In this document: piece after piece, positions 8,114 through 19,786 of the stretch | Numbering within the stretch: the first letter of the stretch is position 1 | Layout: the number at the start of each line of letters is the position of its first letter | Assembly (NCBI GenBank): GCA_017642965.1 | Contig: JAEPOJ010000031.1 | Coordinates: 1-46,199 of the forward strand | DNA length: 46,199 nt | DNA from: Phycisphaerales bacterium | Lineage (GTDB): Bacteria > Planctomycetota > Phycisphaerae > Phycisphaerales > UBA1924 | Direction: 5' to 3' | The notes under the pieces: model-generated | Database searches by the model: none | What the model was told of the DNA's origin: nothing | What the model saw: the letters and a program-made list of their open reading frames with translations, nothing else | Program-made: the position numbers and the translations under genes

Positions 8114-11100
8114 ATGAAGGCTTGGAGAATCATCGTCGTACTGGCAGCAGTTGCTGGTTTCACAGCAGGTTCATTGTCACAGGATGAAATCCCGGGTGAT
8201 GTACTCAGGAACGAAGTGATAACGTTCCGGCCTGCAGCAGCAGAACGCTCAGAGTACGGTGTCAGCGCTTCGCTTGGTCTTTATCCCATACTCCGAAAGA
8301 ACTCAGGGTCCGTTTACTATCCAGCTCAAACGCTCCAGTTCAGCCTGGCCATCGAGCATCCTCTGCACTTGCCGAATAGTCTCGAAGTGTACAGCTGGGA
8401 TGCATTAGTTGGGTTCACAGATGGCAATAGCAATCAGGTATACGACTCGTTTCTGAGCGCGATGACGCAGGTTGAGAACGCGATGTATTGGCCGCAAGAT
8501 GCACAGGGACATCCCCAGGTCATCGACGGCGCCACCTCCTTCGCCGGCTACTTTGGGCAGTACCTTTCGCGTGCATATCGGACGACCTTTGACCATCTGG
8601 ATGACCCGGACATCACACTGACGCGCGGCTTCCCTGTTAAGGGCTACCCGCGAGTGGGCGCCTCGGTCGGCACAAGAATCCCAGCAAACTATCCCCCCGT
8701 CACCCATGATATCGCGATGTCGAACTCGCTCATCGTCCCCGCGAGCGAGGCAGGTACTTCACGGGCGATCTACTCGACACGAGAGACGGTGAACGGTGAG
8801 TTGGATCTGATCACGGGGCAGCCACTCATTCGTGAGGTGGATATCGAACTTCCCTTCGGGGGGGCAGTCTTTCGCAGGATCCGGACCTACACCGAGGCAC
8901 CGTCGGTTGGGTTAAGTGTGCACAACTGGTCGGACGACGGCTCCTACCACCGCTCTCGCACGCCCGGATGGCACGGGAGCGGCTGGATGTCGAACGATGC
9001 ACCCTTGTTCCTGTTCGAGGCCGCGTATGCCCAGACCATGACGACGCCGGATGACCTCTCGCCACGCTGCCTCTTCGCGCTGGACGCACATCATTCGATC
9101 CCATTTATCCGGCAGGTTTCCGCTTCACCCAACGGTGGGGGGAACGCCGGGGACTACAACGTCGACTATGTGGCCCCAGAGTGGTTCGATGCCATCCTGC
9201 TGCACTATGGCGGCGAGTGGGACGGCCCGAACAAGCGATGGAAGACCTATCCGAGCGAGTTCAAGGTCATCCTCAACAAACGATCGGTCACATACACCAT
9301 CAAGCCCTATTACGAGGACGTTGATCCAGCAGAGCACTTTGTGCCCGATGTCTATGAGGCAGAAAATCTGTTCTACGCTGTTTCATCACAAACGGGTTAT
9401 GGTGATCCGGGGCAGGGTGTGCCGTATTACGGGCTCGTTACCGAGGTCCAGGACCGCGCGGGGAACCGTGTTGTGTACAGCTATGCGGACGGTCATCAGC
9501 CTTACGAGGGATTGATCTACGAGTTCTATTGGACGCACGATGGGGTCACAACGCTCGATGATCGGCGTGTAGAGATTCGTCAGCGGGCCTGGTACAAAGG
9601 CATGATCGATCACATCCAGCTCTACGCGGCCGATTCAACCGAGCCGGACTGGACGCTCCTGTATACGTACAGAACCTTCGCAGATAAGCGTGACCGTCTC
9701 GAGCGCTGGGGGTTCTGGGATGATGAGTCATACCCCCCTGCGCTGCATTCCATCCTCGTCTATGAGGGAGATGTTTACTCGGATCACCCCTCAACCATAC
9801 ACCGTGATCTGATCCTCAAGTGCCACGAGCTCCCGGATACTTCGATCTGCGACATGGATCCTCTTCCGGGATACGACCCAAGCGTGACTGTTGTTGTCGA
9901 TTCTTCGAATCTCGACAATATCGTTGATGGGAACTCCGGGGCCTCAATCGACGGCGCCTCATTCGCGCAAAATGCTGATATGCGGCTTCAGGATGGATCA
10001 GGTGGGCTCTCACTCATCGAGAGCCCTCCGTTCGTGGAGTTGATGCTCGAACCGCCATCGAATGTCGATCAGAACACGCCATGGGATGCTACGTGCCACG
10101 CACGAATGATCCCCGTCCCGCTGAAGGATGGGTTTGATAATCAGTTTGATTATCAGGATCAGGCCATCGGCCCTGCCGGCGAGGGTGAGGTTGGATCCGG
10201 GTGGGCGCTGTTGTCAGAAAACTGGACCCATCAACTCACCTACTCATACGCCGATCCCCCGCAGTATTCTGTAGACGGTGACGCCGAAGGCAATATGTAT
10301 CTCATTTCGGACGACTACACGTCGAAGGCCGCCGGCCCGGTGGAGATACCAACAGGAAGTTATGATGATAACGACGCAGAATCGATGTCGTACCTGCTCA
10401 AGGTACGATCGGTCACGCGTGACGTTCACCCTGAGGATGGCACCCTGCTCGACAGTGAGATCGAGCGGTTCTGGATGTACCGATATCAGGATACGGAAGA
10501 TCCGGGAAGCACGAAGCCCGAACGGTATGGTACCTGGTTTGAATGGAGACAGTGGCACAGATTTCAGTACGATGAAACACCGCGTCGATTGAGTTATCGA
10601 TTCTCGCCCCGCGCAATGGATACGCTGACGACACCCGAGATTCTCAGCCGTTTCGTAGGCGGCGGGAGCGCGATCACGAAGAACGGGTACGTGAACTATC
10701 TCATCGGCCTCGACGAGTACGAGGCGGTCATGTCACCATCTCTCGAGCAGGTCCCACTCTTCCGTCTCGCCGATACGAGCTATCTGCGATGGTCTGAGCC
10801 GTATCAGTTGGCTGGCGTGCAGACCGACACCGCCTCATTCGGTTCGGACGGGGATGCCAACAAGGTGGCATACCCAGGGAGCTGGCGGGCTTTCGACAGC
10901 GATATCCATGGTGAGAGTGACGGGAATCACAGTGCGTTCTACACAGAATTGCGAGAGGACTATCTCGGTAGTGTGGAATCCAACTGCGAAGGTCTCATCA
11001 TCAGCCAGGCCAACCTTCCGCGGACCGGGTTCCTTCCCGAGGGTACTTCGATCTACGCGAGCACCGATGCGGCAGGAAATAAACGCTGGTACCGGATGTA

Positions 11101-14100
11101 CCGCTTCATCGTCACCCCGGAAGATGAAGAGGCATGGAGAGGGATGGACAGCAGCGGCAACTACCCCTCGGTAGGGGGAAACTTCGAGCGCAGCGATTGG
11201 CCCTATCTCGGGCCTGAACTCGTGCTGCCGAGCGATAGTGGTGAGCCGGCACCCGGTGTCACCCATTCCATCTACCACTTCCCATACCGATTCTCAATCG
11301 CGGACAGCGAGCCATATGGCGATCAGCACATTGGGTACGGCCAGATTGAGCGGACTGACCCGATGTGGTGGGTCGTCGTCGATGAGTATCCATCGCTCGA
11401 CGCGGCGCTTACCGTAAACTCTTCGCTGACGTATGCTCCAATGATCGGGGAGGACAATTGGAGTGAATACGTTTTCACAGCAGCTGAAGACTGGACGAGC
11501 CGCAGAGTCGTCGCATTAAACCCGACCGGCCTGGTCCTCTCCGACCGGACCTGGGATGAGCCGGGCGAAACGTACGATCCCCCAGCGATCCTCGAAGCAT
11601 ATTCCTACGACGATTTCATGCGTCGCACCATGGCGTTCAGCCGTGGATGGGGCAGTGAACTCTCCAACCGGATCGCGATGTCCGACAGCCTGTCAGGGCG
11701 AGCGTACGACGAAACGCTGAACGGTCTCGTTCAGATCTATACATACGACGACCCAATCGAAGAGGAATACATAGATGCTGTTACAGGAGAGACTGCGACC
11801 CGGTACGATGTGCCGCTCGAGGTAAGGAGCGTCTGGCTCAACAAGGGCTGCGAGACACCCACCGACCCGGATCTACACGGCGAGGTCCGTGTCAGCGACA
11901 TCTCATACTATCGCGATGCGTTCGAAGGCATGACCGTTCCGCCATACCTGGAAGGGCAGCTGTATGCGCAGAATGTGTACGACTTGCAGGGGCAACCGGG
12001 GCTCGGCACGGTGGATCATCGCGTTGAGTTCTGGGATGCGTCCGAAGTCACGACCGATGATTTCGATCCTGATAATCCGCCTGTGAAGTGGGAACTTCAC
12101 GTCGGAGCAGCGTTTAAGCGCAGCCCGACTGATCCATACGTCCGGCCCGTCAGCATCAGTTTCTATAACCGAAAGAGTCAGCTGGTCTGGCAGGTGAGCG
12201 GCTCGATGGCCGCCATCCTGAGCGGTGGCGGCGGACAGAGCTCGTGGAACGACGACGTCAACTTTAATGTGACGGAGGGCGTCGATGAGCTGTTCCTCAA
12301 CTACAGGCAGTACGACGAGGAGGGCAGAGAGTATATCGCTATCGATGATATCGATGTACCCAGAACGTATGGCCAGCAGGACACGCTCCACTTCAGCAGA
12401 GAAGACCTCGCGTACCCAGCAGGCGGGCCCCAGGACTCATGGCCAATAAATGAGGACGCCAATCATGGCGTGCTGTTCCTCGGGGATCATGTCGATGTGA
12501 ATGAGGACCCGGCAACTCAAGTTGCATCGGATCGGCTCGCGGACTTAGACAACACGCCGAATATAGACAGCTTCTTTTCACAGCTGCAGGAAGACCTGGA
12601 TCTTCTGGATGGCATCGCCGACCAGTCAGCGGATACCCAGCTCGACGGCGGCATCTATCGGCAGGCCCAGGCACCACCCCTCGACCTGGTCACCTACCGA
12701 GAGTTCTCTCGGTTCGGCCCGATCAAGGTGGTCTACCCGACCGGTGCACGCGACCTGTATCAATACACACTGCTCAATGGGTACCTCGAGGAACTCAAAG
12801 CGATGGGGGTCGAGTTCGACGGAGAGTCATGGGCGTTCGCGGGCCAGGGACTCTTCGACAGCGACTTCAACGGAAGCCAGTTTATCCAGCAGCAGCAGGC
12901 CATCATGGACGACCTGCTCGCGAGCCAGTTCAGTGGCAACCCGTACGACCTCAGCTCAGGCATCTTCGACACGAATCGAATTCAGGTCATTGCGACTATC
13001 GAGCCAAACTACGACTCGGCCGGGCGCTTGTCCTCCATGAAGGTCGATGATCCGAATGATGCAGTACAGCCCATCGAGCAGTATGTCGCATTCGATGGCT
13101 GGGGAAACATCACACGGAGCCAGGACGCCAACGGCAAGATCGATAGGAATACCTACGACCGGTTCGGCCGAAAGCACAAGACATTCGTTGGTTCTCGTGA
13201 CCGCCACGAGATATGGGGGACGGTCGATCTCGGTCAGTCCAACGACGATATGTTCCTCGTCGAGAAACTCCATTACGGGCTGGGGACGAACGACGCGAAC
13301 CTGGTCACCCACAAATGGATGTTTCGCCAGCAGTCTGGCAGCCAGTACGCGGGCGATTGGGATGAGCCGAGCGAAAGCAACCGGTACCTGGATCACGGTG
13401 TGGACCAGGATGGGGAACCACTCGATCCGATGGGGGGCATCTATCAGGCTGGCGGCTCGACACCGGGAATGACGAGTTCCGGTTCACTCGAGGAGTATGG
13501 GTACGACTGGCGTATGCGTCGCGTCATCACACGCTACCGCGGGCTCGATGAGGATCAGCAGAATACCGGTGTCTACCGCGAACAGCGCGTTTTCCTCGAC
13601 AACGCGGACCGGGTTCGTTTTGTCGCGATCTACGACGGGGTTGCCTCGCAAGACGCGCCTCACCCGGACATCGATCCCGGGTCCCAGCCTGGGGCCCAGG
13701 GGATGCTTCCTGAGCCGGAGGAGTTCTTTGCAAACGGCGCGGCGGGCAATCTGCTCTCGCTCAGTGAGACCATCTACAACGGGGCAGGTCAGACGGTCGA
13801 AACACGCAGCTACGACCCGGACTCGCCCGATCCCGCGAACCCCGGATACCTGGTCACCCAGAACTACACCGATCACGCAAACCGACCGACATGGTCGCGT
13901 GACGCAGGTCAGCACATCACGAAGTCGGTCTACGACGCGAAGGGCCGCGTGGCATGGTCGTCCGTCTGGGCAGGGGATGTCGAGCTCTCACGAACCGAGA
14001 ATGTCTACGGTCCGAACGACACCGTGGACATGACTCGCACATTCGAGCGGATCGACACCAGCGGGATGGGGGCTAACGGTGGCACGGAAAACACACTCGC

Positions 14101-17100
14101 GGTTGGGCAGATCGACCTTCGTGTCACGCTTGCCCATCAGTGGTACGACAGCAACAAACGCCTGATCGCTCGCGCAGACTTTGGATCAGAGGAGTTCACC
14201 GGCAACGTCGGAACCTACACCAGCGAGTACCGCCCGAGTGCTGTCCCCGTGATCGTTCTGGATATGCCCGAAGTCCCTTCCGGGTCTGGCGGGACGAGTG
14301 GTCCAGACCAGACGCCGCGAACGCTCGTGGGTATCGAATACCCCGCAGAGTGGCTCGATGCGGATGGGCGTGGCAAGGCACAAGTGACCGCCTACTGGTA
14401 CGGCCCGCTCGGGAAGAAGAACGCATCGTTGCGCGTCCTCAGCGCGGAGGCGGTGAATGCGCAAAGCACCCGCGTCGAATATACCATCGACAGATCGGAG
14501 TACAACGGGTACGGCCAGATCGAGGTTGAGCACAAGTACGGGTACTCCATCGAGTTCCCCAACAGCGTCGACCCACAGAATCCAACCCTGACACCTGAAG
14601 ACATCGAGGCCCAGGCCGAGTTCCTCGGCGGCATGCACTACAGCTACGAACTCGACGGCTTCGACAGCGATCCGTTCGATGGGCTTCCTCCGCCCATCTT
14701 TGCAACGGACAAGGTTCGAAGAATCACGCCGCTCACCGCGGGTCATGTCCTCACATACAACTCGACGCTCAGGCGCTTCGAGGTCGACTGGAACGGTTCA
14801 ACGGACCCCGTCCGCTCGACATTCCTAGAGTACAACGCCCCGGTCGTCGAACCCGGTTTCACGCTGCCCGAGGGAGTACTCGACCAATCGGTGCCGTTTA
14901 CGTTCCCAATCGATTCAGACGACTGGGGGTATCTCGGTGTCTCGAATCGCCCCGATCTGGTCAAGGCCGTGCATATGCCCGATCCGGTGAACGGAAACAC
15001 GGGCAGCAGCACGGGCTACTCGTTCTTCTACTTCTACTACGCCGATGGCCTCCCGGCAATACGCCTCGATAGCCGCGGCATCGCGATCTACTACATCTAC
15101 GACGAGCGAGGGAACCTGACCAAGCTCGCGTGCGACGATCGCAATCTTCCGCTCTCAGCCCCAGCCGCGCAGGGAGGAGAGGGCATCACGAACCCCGATC
15201 AGTTGCCCGCCAACTACATTGAATATGGCTACGACGCGATCGATCGCTTGGTCTTGCTGACGACGGGCCGCGAGCAGGACGGATATAGCCGCATTGAAAC
15301 CGAATCGCTGATCCAGTATGACGCGATGGGCAACATGCTGGCCGAGTATCAATCCCGCGACGGCACGGTCAACACAGCTACGTCGCCCATGGTCGGGTAT
15401 CAGTGGGAGCGGGTCTACGCGCAGGCGGATTACTCAAGCGGCACCCTCGCCGCGCGAGACAACATCAACCGCCTTGAGAAGCTGACCTATCCCGCTCGAA
15501 CCGGGACGTACGACGGTGGGGCTCATCTGCCCCGCACGCTCACGTTCGGGTACGGTCACGACGGCTCGATCTCGGACCTCATGAACCGGGTCGAGACGAT
15601 CACCTCCGAGGGTGGTCCGGCAAGCCTGCCGATCCATCACGTCGCCGAGTATCAGTATTCTGGCATCGGTCGCCTGGAATCGATCATGCTCGGCACACCC
15701 GCGGGTGAGCCGCAGGGTTCAGCCGAGCACATCCTGCGCGATGTCAGGAGCTTCGACCCATTCGGGCGAGTCAGCAATCGGAGCGTATCGGCCTTCGACG
15801 GGGCGTCGAACTACCGCGTCGTCCAGAACTCGGACTTCGGCTACGACGTAGGCAACCGGCGTATCTTTGAGCGTCTCACGCAGCAGGACACTCACGCGGG
15901 CCTGAGCCGCGACAACACGCATTCCGCGTTCTATGAGCACGATCTCAAGGGGCGACTCACGGGCGAGCACTACGGATCGCTCCACGCCAACGGCTTCGAT
16001 GGCATCGATCACACAGCAGTCGGCTCGGGCACGATCGATCCGCTGGTCATGACCTACGGCCTGGATCTGCTCAATCGTCGCGTGGGCGATGGCTCATCCT
16101 TTGGCATCGAAACATGGGTCGACAAGGATCGTGACGGCCTGATCACGGATCTGGTCCCAGATCCCACGGACCCGAACGATCCGTACAACCCCGAACTCGA
16201 CGAGCTGCTGAAATACTCGCATCAGGTCGATCAGCGAGGGGGCCTGGAGGCCATCCAGGACGAGTACACCCTGGATGCGCCCGAGCCCGTCGAGCAGGAC
16301 GTGTCCGGCGCCGTCACCGGTCTTCACGGGCGGAAGGTCTTCTACGACTGGCTCGGCCGACCCGTCCTGGTGCGTGAATCGGACGACACGCCGATCGCCG
16401 CATACCGCTACGACGGCTTCGGCCGTCTCGCGAAGCGGACAACCCCGTGGCCCGACAGCGATAAGAGCACGGTCTTCCGGAATGAGTTCTACTACTACGA
16501 CGGCGTACGTCGCATCCAGGAGGTCTTCACCGACCCAATGGACGCGACACCACCATGGAAAGTAGCCCCGGGCGACATGCCGCTCTACGAGGGCGGCAAC
16601 GCCCACCGCACCGAAGCGGAGTTCATCTGGTCCGCCGCATCATCACAGCCCTTCGACACCTGCCACGTGCAGATCGACTGGTGGGACCGCGAAGCGTGGT
16701 ACATCCAGGATCACGCCACAGGGACGGTGCGCGCATTCGTCGATGCCAACGGCGACATGGTCCGCCAGCAACGCATCGACGCCTTCGGCACCCTCCGCAG
16801 CGAGGATATCTTCCCGATCGCAGACAGCGGCCTTTTCGCCGGCTTCCAGCAACGAATCGGTCACCACGGCCTCTTCGCCGAACGCGTCGACACCGACACC
16901 CTGGCCATGACCCTCGAAGCCGGCGGCGAGGCATGGTACCAGTCACGCAGCCGCTGGTATGTCCCGGAGCTGGGGCGGTTCCTGACGAGCGATCCGAACG
17001 CGACAGGTGTGCCTACGCAGCAGACGCTGGCGATGCTGGGGCGCATGCCAGCAGGGCCACCGAGCGGAAGCTTTGATTGGCAAAGTCACTTCAGCGATGG

Positions 17101-17779
17101 TGATGACACCTATTTAGCGTACTTAGCAAACCCTGTAAGCCATTCAGATCCAAGTGGACTTTTCGGTATTTCTTCCGGACTAGCAACTGGGCTAGATATG
17201 CTTGAAATGTCCATGGAAATGATGGACATGGCAGCATTCGGAGTGGGGCAGCAGTTCCGCGTTTCGTGGATGTTGAGTGACTATGCAGATCAACAGCTAC
17301 TTGATCTAGACTGGGCAATGGACATGAGTCCGGCTGCTGTCTTCAATGTTGCTGGGCACAGTAGTAGCGGCAAGGTTTATGCCGCAACTGGAAGTGCTTT
17401 TTTGCTCGCACACAAAAAGAAAAAGCAGAAACATCATATTTTGACACACGACGCAGCGTGGGGGGAGAGAAACAGGCGGCTGGCCTCTAAGATAGGGCTG
17501 GATATCGAAGGGGATTGGAATAAAGTTTTGATGAGTCATAGCGGAAGGCATTCGCCTGAATACCACAGGGAAGTAACCAATATATTTAGGCAAATAGTGG
17601 AAAACCCCAACTTGAGTCAGGCAGAGAAGCGGATTATGGCCAAGAGGGCATTTAGGCAAATTGGGACGTTTTTGATACAGAATCCGGATTACCTTTATGA
17701 CTCAACTGGTCGCCGGCCTACCCGTTGGGTTGGGCAGAGGACTGCTCTTACGGCTCTTACACTGGGCAGGGGGTTATAG
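8114..17779 (+). CDS. Giant secreted RHS/YD-repeat protein with C-terminal nuclease-like toxin domain
   Basis: The protein has 3221 residues. An in-frame GTG at 8081 is possible, but the ATG at 8114 begins a clean signal peptide (MKAWRIIVVLAAVAGFTAGS) and has GGGGA upstream. A long N-terminal region contains the RHS-type opening (ELDLITGQPLIREVDIELPF near residue 240). Many YD-type repeats follow (YDRFGRKHK, YDAIDRL, YDGFGRL, YDAMGNM), then the RHS core end with RSRWYVPELGRFLTSDPN and a second block, NPVSHSDPSGLFG, near residue 3015. The last roughly 120 residues carry KHHI (His3107-His3108), then LMSHSGRHSPEYHREV, a pattern of the AHH branch of HNH/endonuclease VII nucleases. From about 17070 the DNA becomes visibly AT-richer and uses different codons, as expected for an exchangeable toxin tip. 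No other toxin-delivery gene is visible, so export by the adjacent type II system is only a guess. Confidence 0.85.
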   Translation: MKAWRIIVVLAAVAGFTAGSLSQDEIPGDVLRNEVITFRPAAAERSEYGVSASLGLYPILRKNSGSVYYPAQTLQFSLAIEHPLHLPNSLEVYSWDALVGFTDGNSNQVYDSFLSAMTQVENAMYWPQDAQGHPQVIDGATSFAGYFGQYLSRAYRTTFDHLDDPDITLTRGFPVKGYPRVGASVGTRIPANYPPVTHDIAMSNSLIVPASEAGTSRAIYSTRETVNGELDLITGQPLIREVDIELPFGGAVFRRIRTYTEAPSVGLSVHNWSDDGSYHRSRTPGWHGSGWMSNDAPLFLFEAAYAQTMTTPDDLSPRCLFALDAHHSIPFIRQVSASPNGGGNAGDYNVDYVAPEWFDAILLHYGGEWDGPNKRWKTYPSEFKVILNKRSVTYTIKPYYEDVDPAEHFVPDVYEAENLFYAVSSQTGYGDPGQGVPYYGLVTEVQDRAGNRVVYSYADGHQPYEGLIYEFYWTHDGVTTLDDRRVEIRQRAWYKGMIDHIQLYAADSTEPDWTLLYTYRTFADKRDRLERWGFWDDESYPPALHSILVYEGDVYSDHPSTIHRDLILKCHELPDTSICDMDPLPGYDPSVTVVVDSSNLDNIVDGNSGASIDGASFAQNADMRLQDGSGGLSLIESPPFVELMLEPPSNVDQNTPWDATCHARMIPVPLKDGFDNQFDYQDQAIGPAGEGEVGSGWALLSENWTHQLTYSYADPPQYSVDGDAEGNMYLISDDYTSKAAGPVEIPTGSYDDNDAESMSYLLKVRSVTRDVHPEDGTLLDSEIERFWMYRYQDTEDPGSTKPERYGTWFEWRQWHRFQYDETPRRLSYRFSPRAMDTLTTPEILSRFVGGGSAITKNGYVNYLIGLDEYEAVMSPSLEQVPLFRLADTSYLRWSEPYQLAGVQTDTASFGSDGDANKVAYPGSWRAFDSDIHGESDGNHSAFYTELREDYLGSVESNCEGLIISQANLPRTGFLPEGTSIYASTDAAGNKRWYRMYRFIVTPEDEEAWRGMDSSGNYPSVGGNFERSDWPYLGPELVLPSDSGEPAPGVTHSIYHFPYRFSIADSEPYGDQHIGYGQIERTDPMWWVVVDEYPSLDAALTVNSSLTYAPMIGEDNWSEYVFTAAEDWTSRRVVALNPTGLVLSDRTWDEPGETYDPPAILEAYSYDDFMRRTMAFSRGWGSELSNRIAMSDSLSGRAYDETLNGLVQIYTYDDPIEEEYIDAVTGETATRYDVPLEVRSVWLNKGCETPTDPDLHGEVRVSDISYYRDAFEGMTVPPYLEGQLYAQNVYDLQGQPGLGTVDHRVEFWDASEVTTDDFDPDNPPVKWELHVGAAFKRSPTDPYVRPVSISFYNRKSQLVWQVSGSMAAILSGGGGQSSWNDDVNFNVTEGVDELFLNYRQYDEEGREYIAIDDIDVPRTYGQQDTLHFSREDLAYPAGGPQDSWPINEDANHGVLFLGDHVDVNEDPATQVASDRLADLDNTPNIDSFFSQLQEDLDLLDGIADQSADTQLDGGIYRQAQAPPLDLVTYREFSRFGPIKVVYPTGARDLYQYTLLNGYLEELKAMGVEFDGESWAFAGQGLFDSDFNGSQFIQQQQAIMDDLLASQFSGNPYDLSSGIFDTNRIQVIATIEPNYDSAGRLSSMKVDDPNDAVQPIEQYVAFDGWGNITRSQDANGKIDRNTYDRFGRKHKTFVGSRDRHEIWGTVDLGQSNDDMFLVEKLHYGLGTNDANLVTHKWMFRQQSGSQYAGDWDEPSESNRYLDHGVDQDGEPLDPMGGIYQAGGSTPGMTSSGSLEEYGYDWRMRRVITRYRGLDEDQQNTGVYREQRVFLDNADRVRFVAIYDGVASQDAPHPDIDPGSQPGAQGMLPEPEEFFANGAAGNLLSLSETIYNGAGQTVETRSYDPDSPDPANPGYLVTQNYTDHANRPTWSRDAGQHITKSVYDAKGRVAWSSVWAGDVELSRTENVYGPNDTVDMTRTFERIDTSGMGANGGTENTLAVGQIDLRVTLAHQWYDSNKRLIARADFGSEEFTGNVGTYTSEYRPSAVPVIVLDMPEVPSGSGGTSGPDQTPRTLVGIEYPAEWLDADGRGKAQVTAYWYGPLGKKNASLRVLSAEAVNAQSTRVEYTIDRSEYNGYGQIEVEHKYGYSIEFPNSVDPQNPTLTPEDIEAQAEFLGGMHYSYELDGFDSDPFDGLPPPIFATDKVRRITPLTAGHVLTYNSTLRRFEVDWNGSTDPVRSTFLEYNAPVVEPGFTLPEGVLDQSVPFTFPIDSDDWGYLGVSNRPDLVKAVHMPDPVNGNTGSSTGYSFFYFYYADGLPAIRLDSRGIAIYYIYDERGNLTKLACDDRNLPLSAPAAQGGEGITNPDQLPANYIEYGYDAIDRLVLLTTGREQDGYSRIETESLIQYDAMGNMLAEYQSRDGTVNTATSPMVGYQWERVYAQADYSSGTLAARDNINRLEKLTYPARTGTYDGGAHLPRTLTFGYGHDGSISDLMNRVETITSEGGPASLPIHHVAEYQYSGIGRLESIMLGTPAGEPQGSAEHILRDVRSFDPFGRVSNRSVSAFDGASNYRVVQNSDFGYDVGNRRIFERLTQQDTHAGLSRDNTHSAFYEHDLKGRLTGEHYGSLHANGFDGIDHTAVGSGTIDPLVMTYGLDLLNRRVGDGSSFGIETWVDKDRDGLITDLVPDPTDPNDPYNPELDELLKYSHQVDQRGGLEAIQDEYTLDAPEPVEQDVSGAVTGLHGRKVFYDWLGRPVLVRESDDTPIAAYRYDGFGRLAKRTTPWPDSDKSTVFRNEFYYYDGVRRIQEVFTDPMDATPPWKVAPGDMPLYEGGNAHRTEAEFIWSAASSQPFDTCHVQIDWWDREAWYIQDHATGTVRAFVDANGDMVRQQRIDAFGTLRSEDIFPIADSGLFAGFQQRIGHHGLFAERVDTDTLAMTLEAGGEAWYQSRSRWYVPELGRFLTSDPNATGVPTQQTLAMLGRMPAGPPSGSFDWQSHFSDGDDTYLAYLANPVSHSDPSGLFGISSGLATGLDMLEMSMEMMDMAAFGVGQQFRVSWMLSDYADQQLLDLDWAMDMSPAAVFNVAGHSSSGKVYAATGSAFLLAHKKKKQKHHILTHDAAWGERNRRLASKIGLDIEGDWNKVLMSHSGRHSPEYHREVTNIFRQIVENPNLSQAEKRIMAKRAFRQIGTFLIQNPDYLYDSTGRRPTRWVGQRTALTALTLGRGL
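17070..17779 (+). other. Composition-shifted toxin tip of the RHS gene
   Basis: Within the RHS reading frame the base composition changes near 17070. Upstream codons are overwhelmingly G/C-ending; downstream there are runs such as ttagcgtacttagcaaac and many A/T-ending codons, and this continues through the immunity gene to about 18580. The change falls before the conserved DPSGL end-of-core block. That suggests replacement by recombination inside the conserved end of the core, the known way polymorphic toxins acquire new C-termini. I see no repeat or integrase here. Confidence 0.65.
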
Positions 17780-17782
17780 GCT

Positions 17783-18430
17783 GTGATATACGGATTGGAT
17801 TGTATGAGCCCTGGGGATGGTTCTGCAAGGCGTATTGCTCACACGCCATGGGGGCCAACGGCGGCATCTGCTTTCATGTCGCCGTTCCGTATAGCAGATT
17901 GGTGCCCTCCTGATGTAGTGGTTGGCGAAGGGGGGGAGGGGGAGGGCCTCGATGATGTCTTGGTGACTCTTGATGATACATTTATAATATCGGACAAATT
18001 GGCAAAATTGCTAACTAAGCACGTATCGGATCATATTCAGTTGCTTGGTGTCAATATTGTTAACGAAAATGGCAAATTGTTGAATGACGGCTTCAGCCTT
18101 TTGGTTGTCTCTAATCAGGTGGACTGTTTGGATTATTCTCGCTCGATGCGCTGTTTAGGAGGGAGGTGGTTGCCGTGCTCGATGGTGGTGGATCCGTGTA
18201 GGGTTCCTAGAGGGCCGGCGATTTTTCGCGTGCAGGGATGGCACTCTATTATTGCAGTAGACGACTTAATGATTGATATATTGGAGGGGGCGGGGGTAGT
18301 TGGCTTGTATTGGTGGTCTGTGGTTTTAAGTACAGATGACTTTGCTCCTGCTCCTGCTTGTGTACCAGGAGATGTAGTGAGCGAATATCGGAATCAGTGG
18401 AAAAATTTGCCGCGGTTTCGCGGATGGTAG
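17783..18430 (+). CDS. Imm11 (DUF1629)-like immunity protein
   Basis: This soluble protein of 215 residues starts at a GTG 3 bases after the RHS stop; an ATG at 17804 is an alternative start. Its middle matches the Imm11/DUF1629 pattern as I know it: DTFIISDKLAKLLTKHV (a 'self-annotating' D..IIS..L...L segment), then LLVVSNQVDCLDYSRS, later VDPCRVPRGPAIFRVQG, IIAVDDLMIDILEGAGVVGL and a short tail. Members of this family sit directly behind polymorphic toxins and neutralise them. The gene shares the AT-rich composition of the toxin tip, so the two probably arrived together. The predicted job is binding and blocking the nuclease domain in the producing cell and its kin. Confidence 0.7.
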   Translation: MIYGLDCMSPGDGSARRIAHTPWGPTAASAFMSPFRIADWCPPDVVVGEGGEGEGLDDVLVTLDDTFIISDKLAKLLTKHVSDHIQLLGVNIVNENGKLLNDGFSLLVVSNQVDCLDYSRSMRCLGGRWLPCSMVVDPCRVPRGPAIFRVQGWHSIIAVDDLMIDILEGAGVVGLYWWSVVLSTDDFAPAPACVPGDVVSEYRNQWKNLPRFRGW

Positions 18431-18579
18431 GATGCTGGTGCTTGTTAGGTATTTGTGTTAAGTAGTATATCGCATAAACCTGCTGTTGTGCAATGCGATT
18501 GTAGTCGGTATTGGGTGAGTTGGTTTAGGCCATATTGATGTGCTGGTTCTTGGTGTTGTAGTAAATATTCTGTAGTAGC

Positions 18580-19644
<1,065 letters not shown>

Positions 19645-19755
19645 GGTGGCTCCATCTGGTCTGCAACCGTACGCCTATCTGCTCCGAAGGCGTGCATTTA
19701 GACCGTTTTTCTTCAGATTCGATGCCCAATCAGCGATGAATCTGGTAGACTCAAT

Positions 19756-19766
19756 GTAACAGTTAC
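19756..19766. promoter_or_regulatory. Operator palindrome GTAAC-A-GTTAC, site 1
   Basis: Perfect 11-base inverted repeat GTAACAGTTAC between the divergent ABC ATPase (start 19644) and GH16 glucanase (start 19787). A -10-like TAGACT lies at 19746-19751, 4 bases upstream, so for the glucanase the palindrome would cover the transcription start. Four further copies stand upstream of other genes of the locus. The likely ligand is the LacI-family protein encoded at 23815-24864. Confidence 0.75.
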
Positions 19767-19786
19767 GATACCCGATTGAGGATCAA

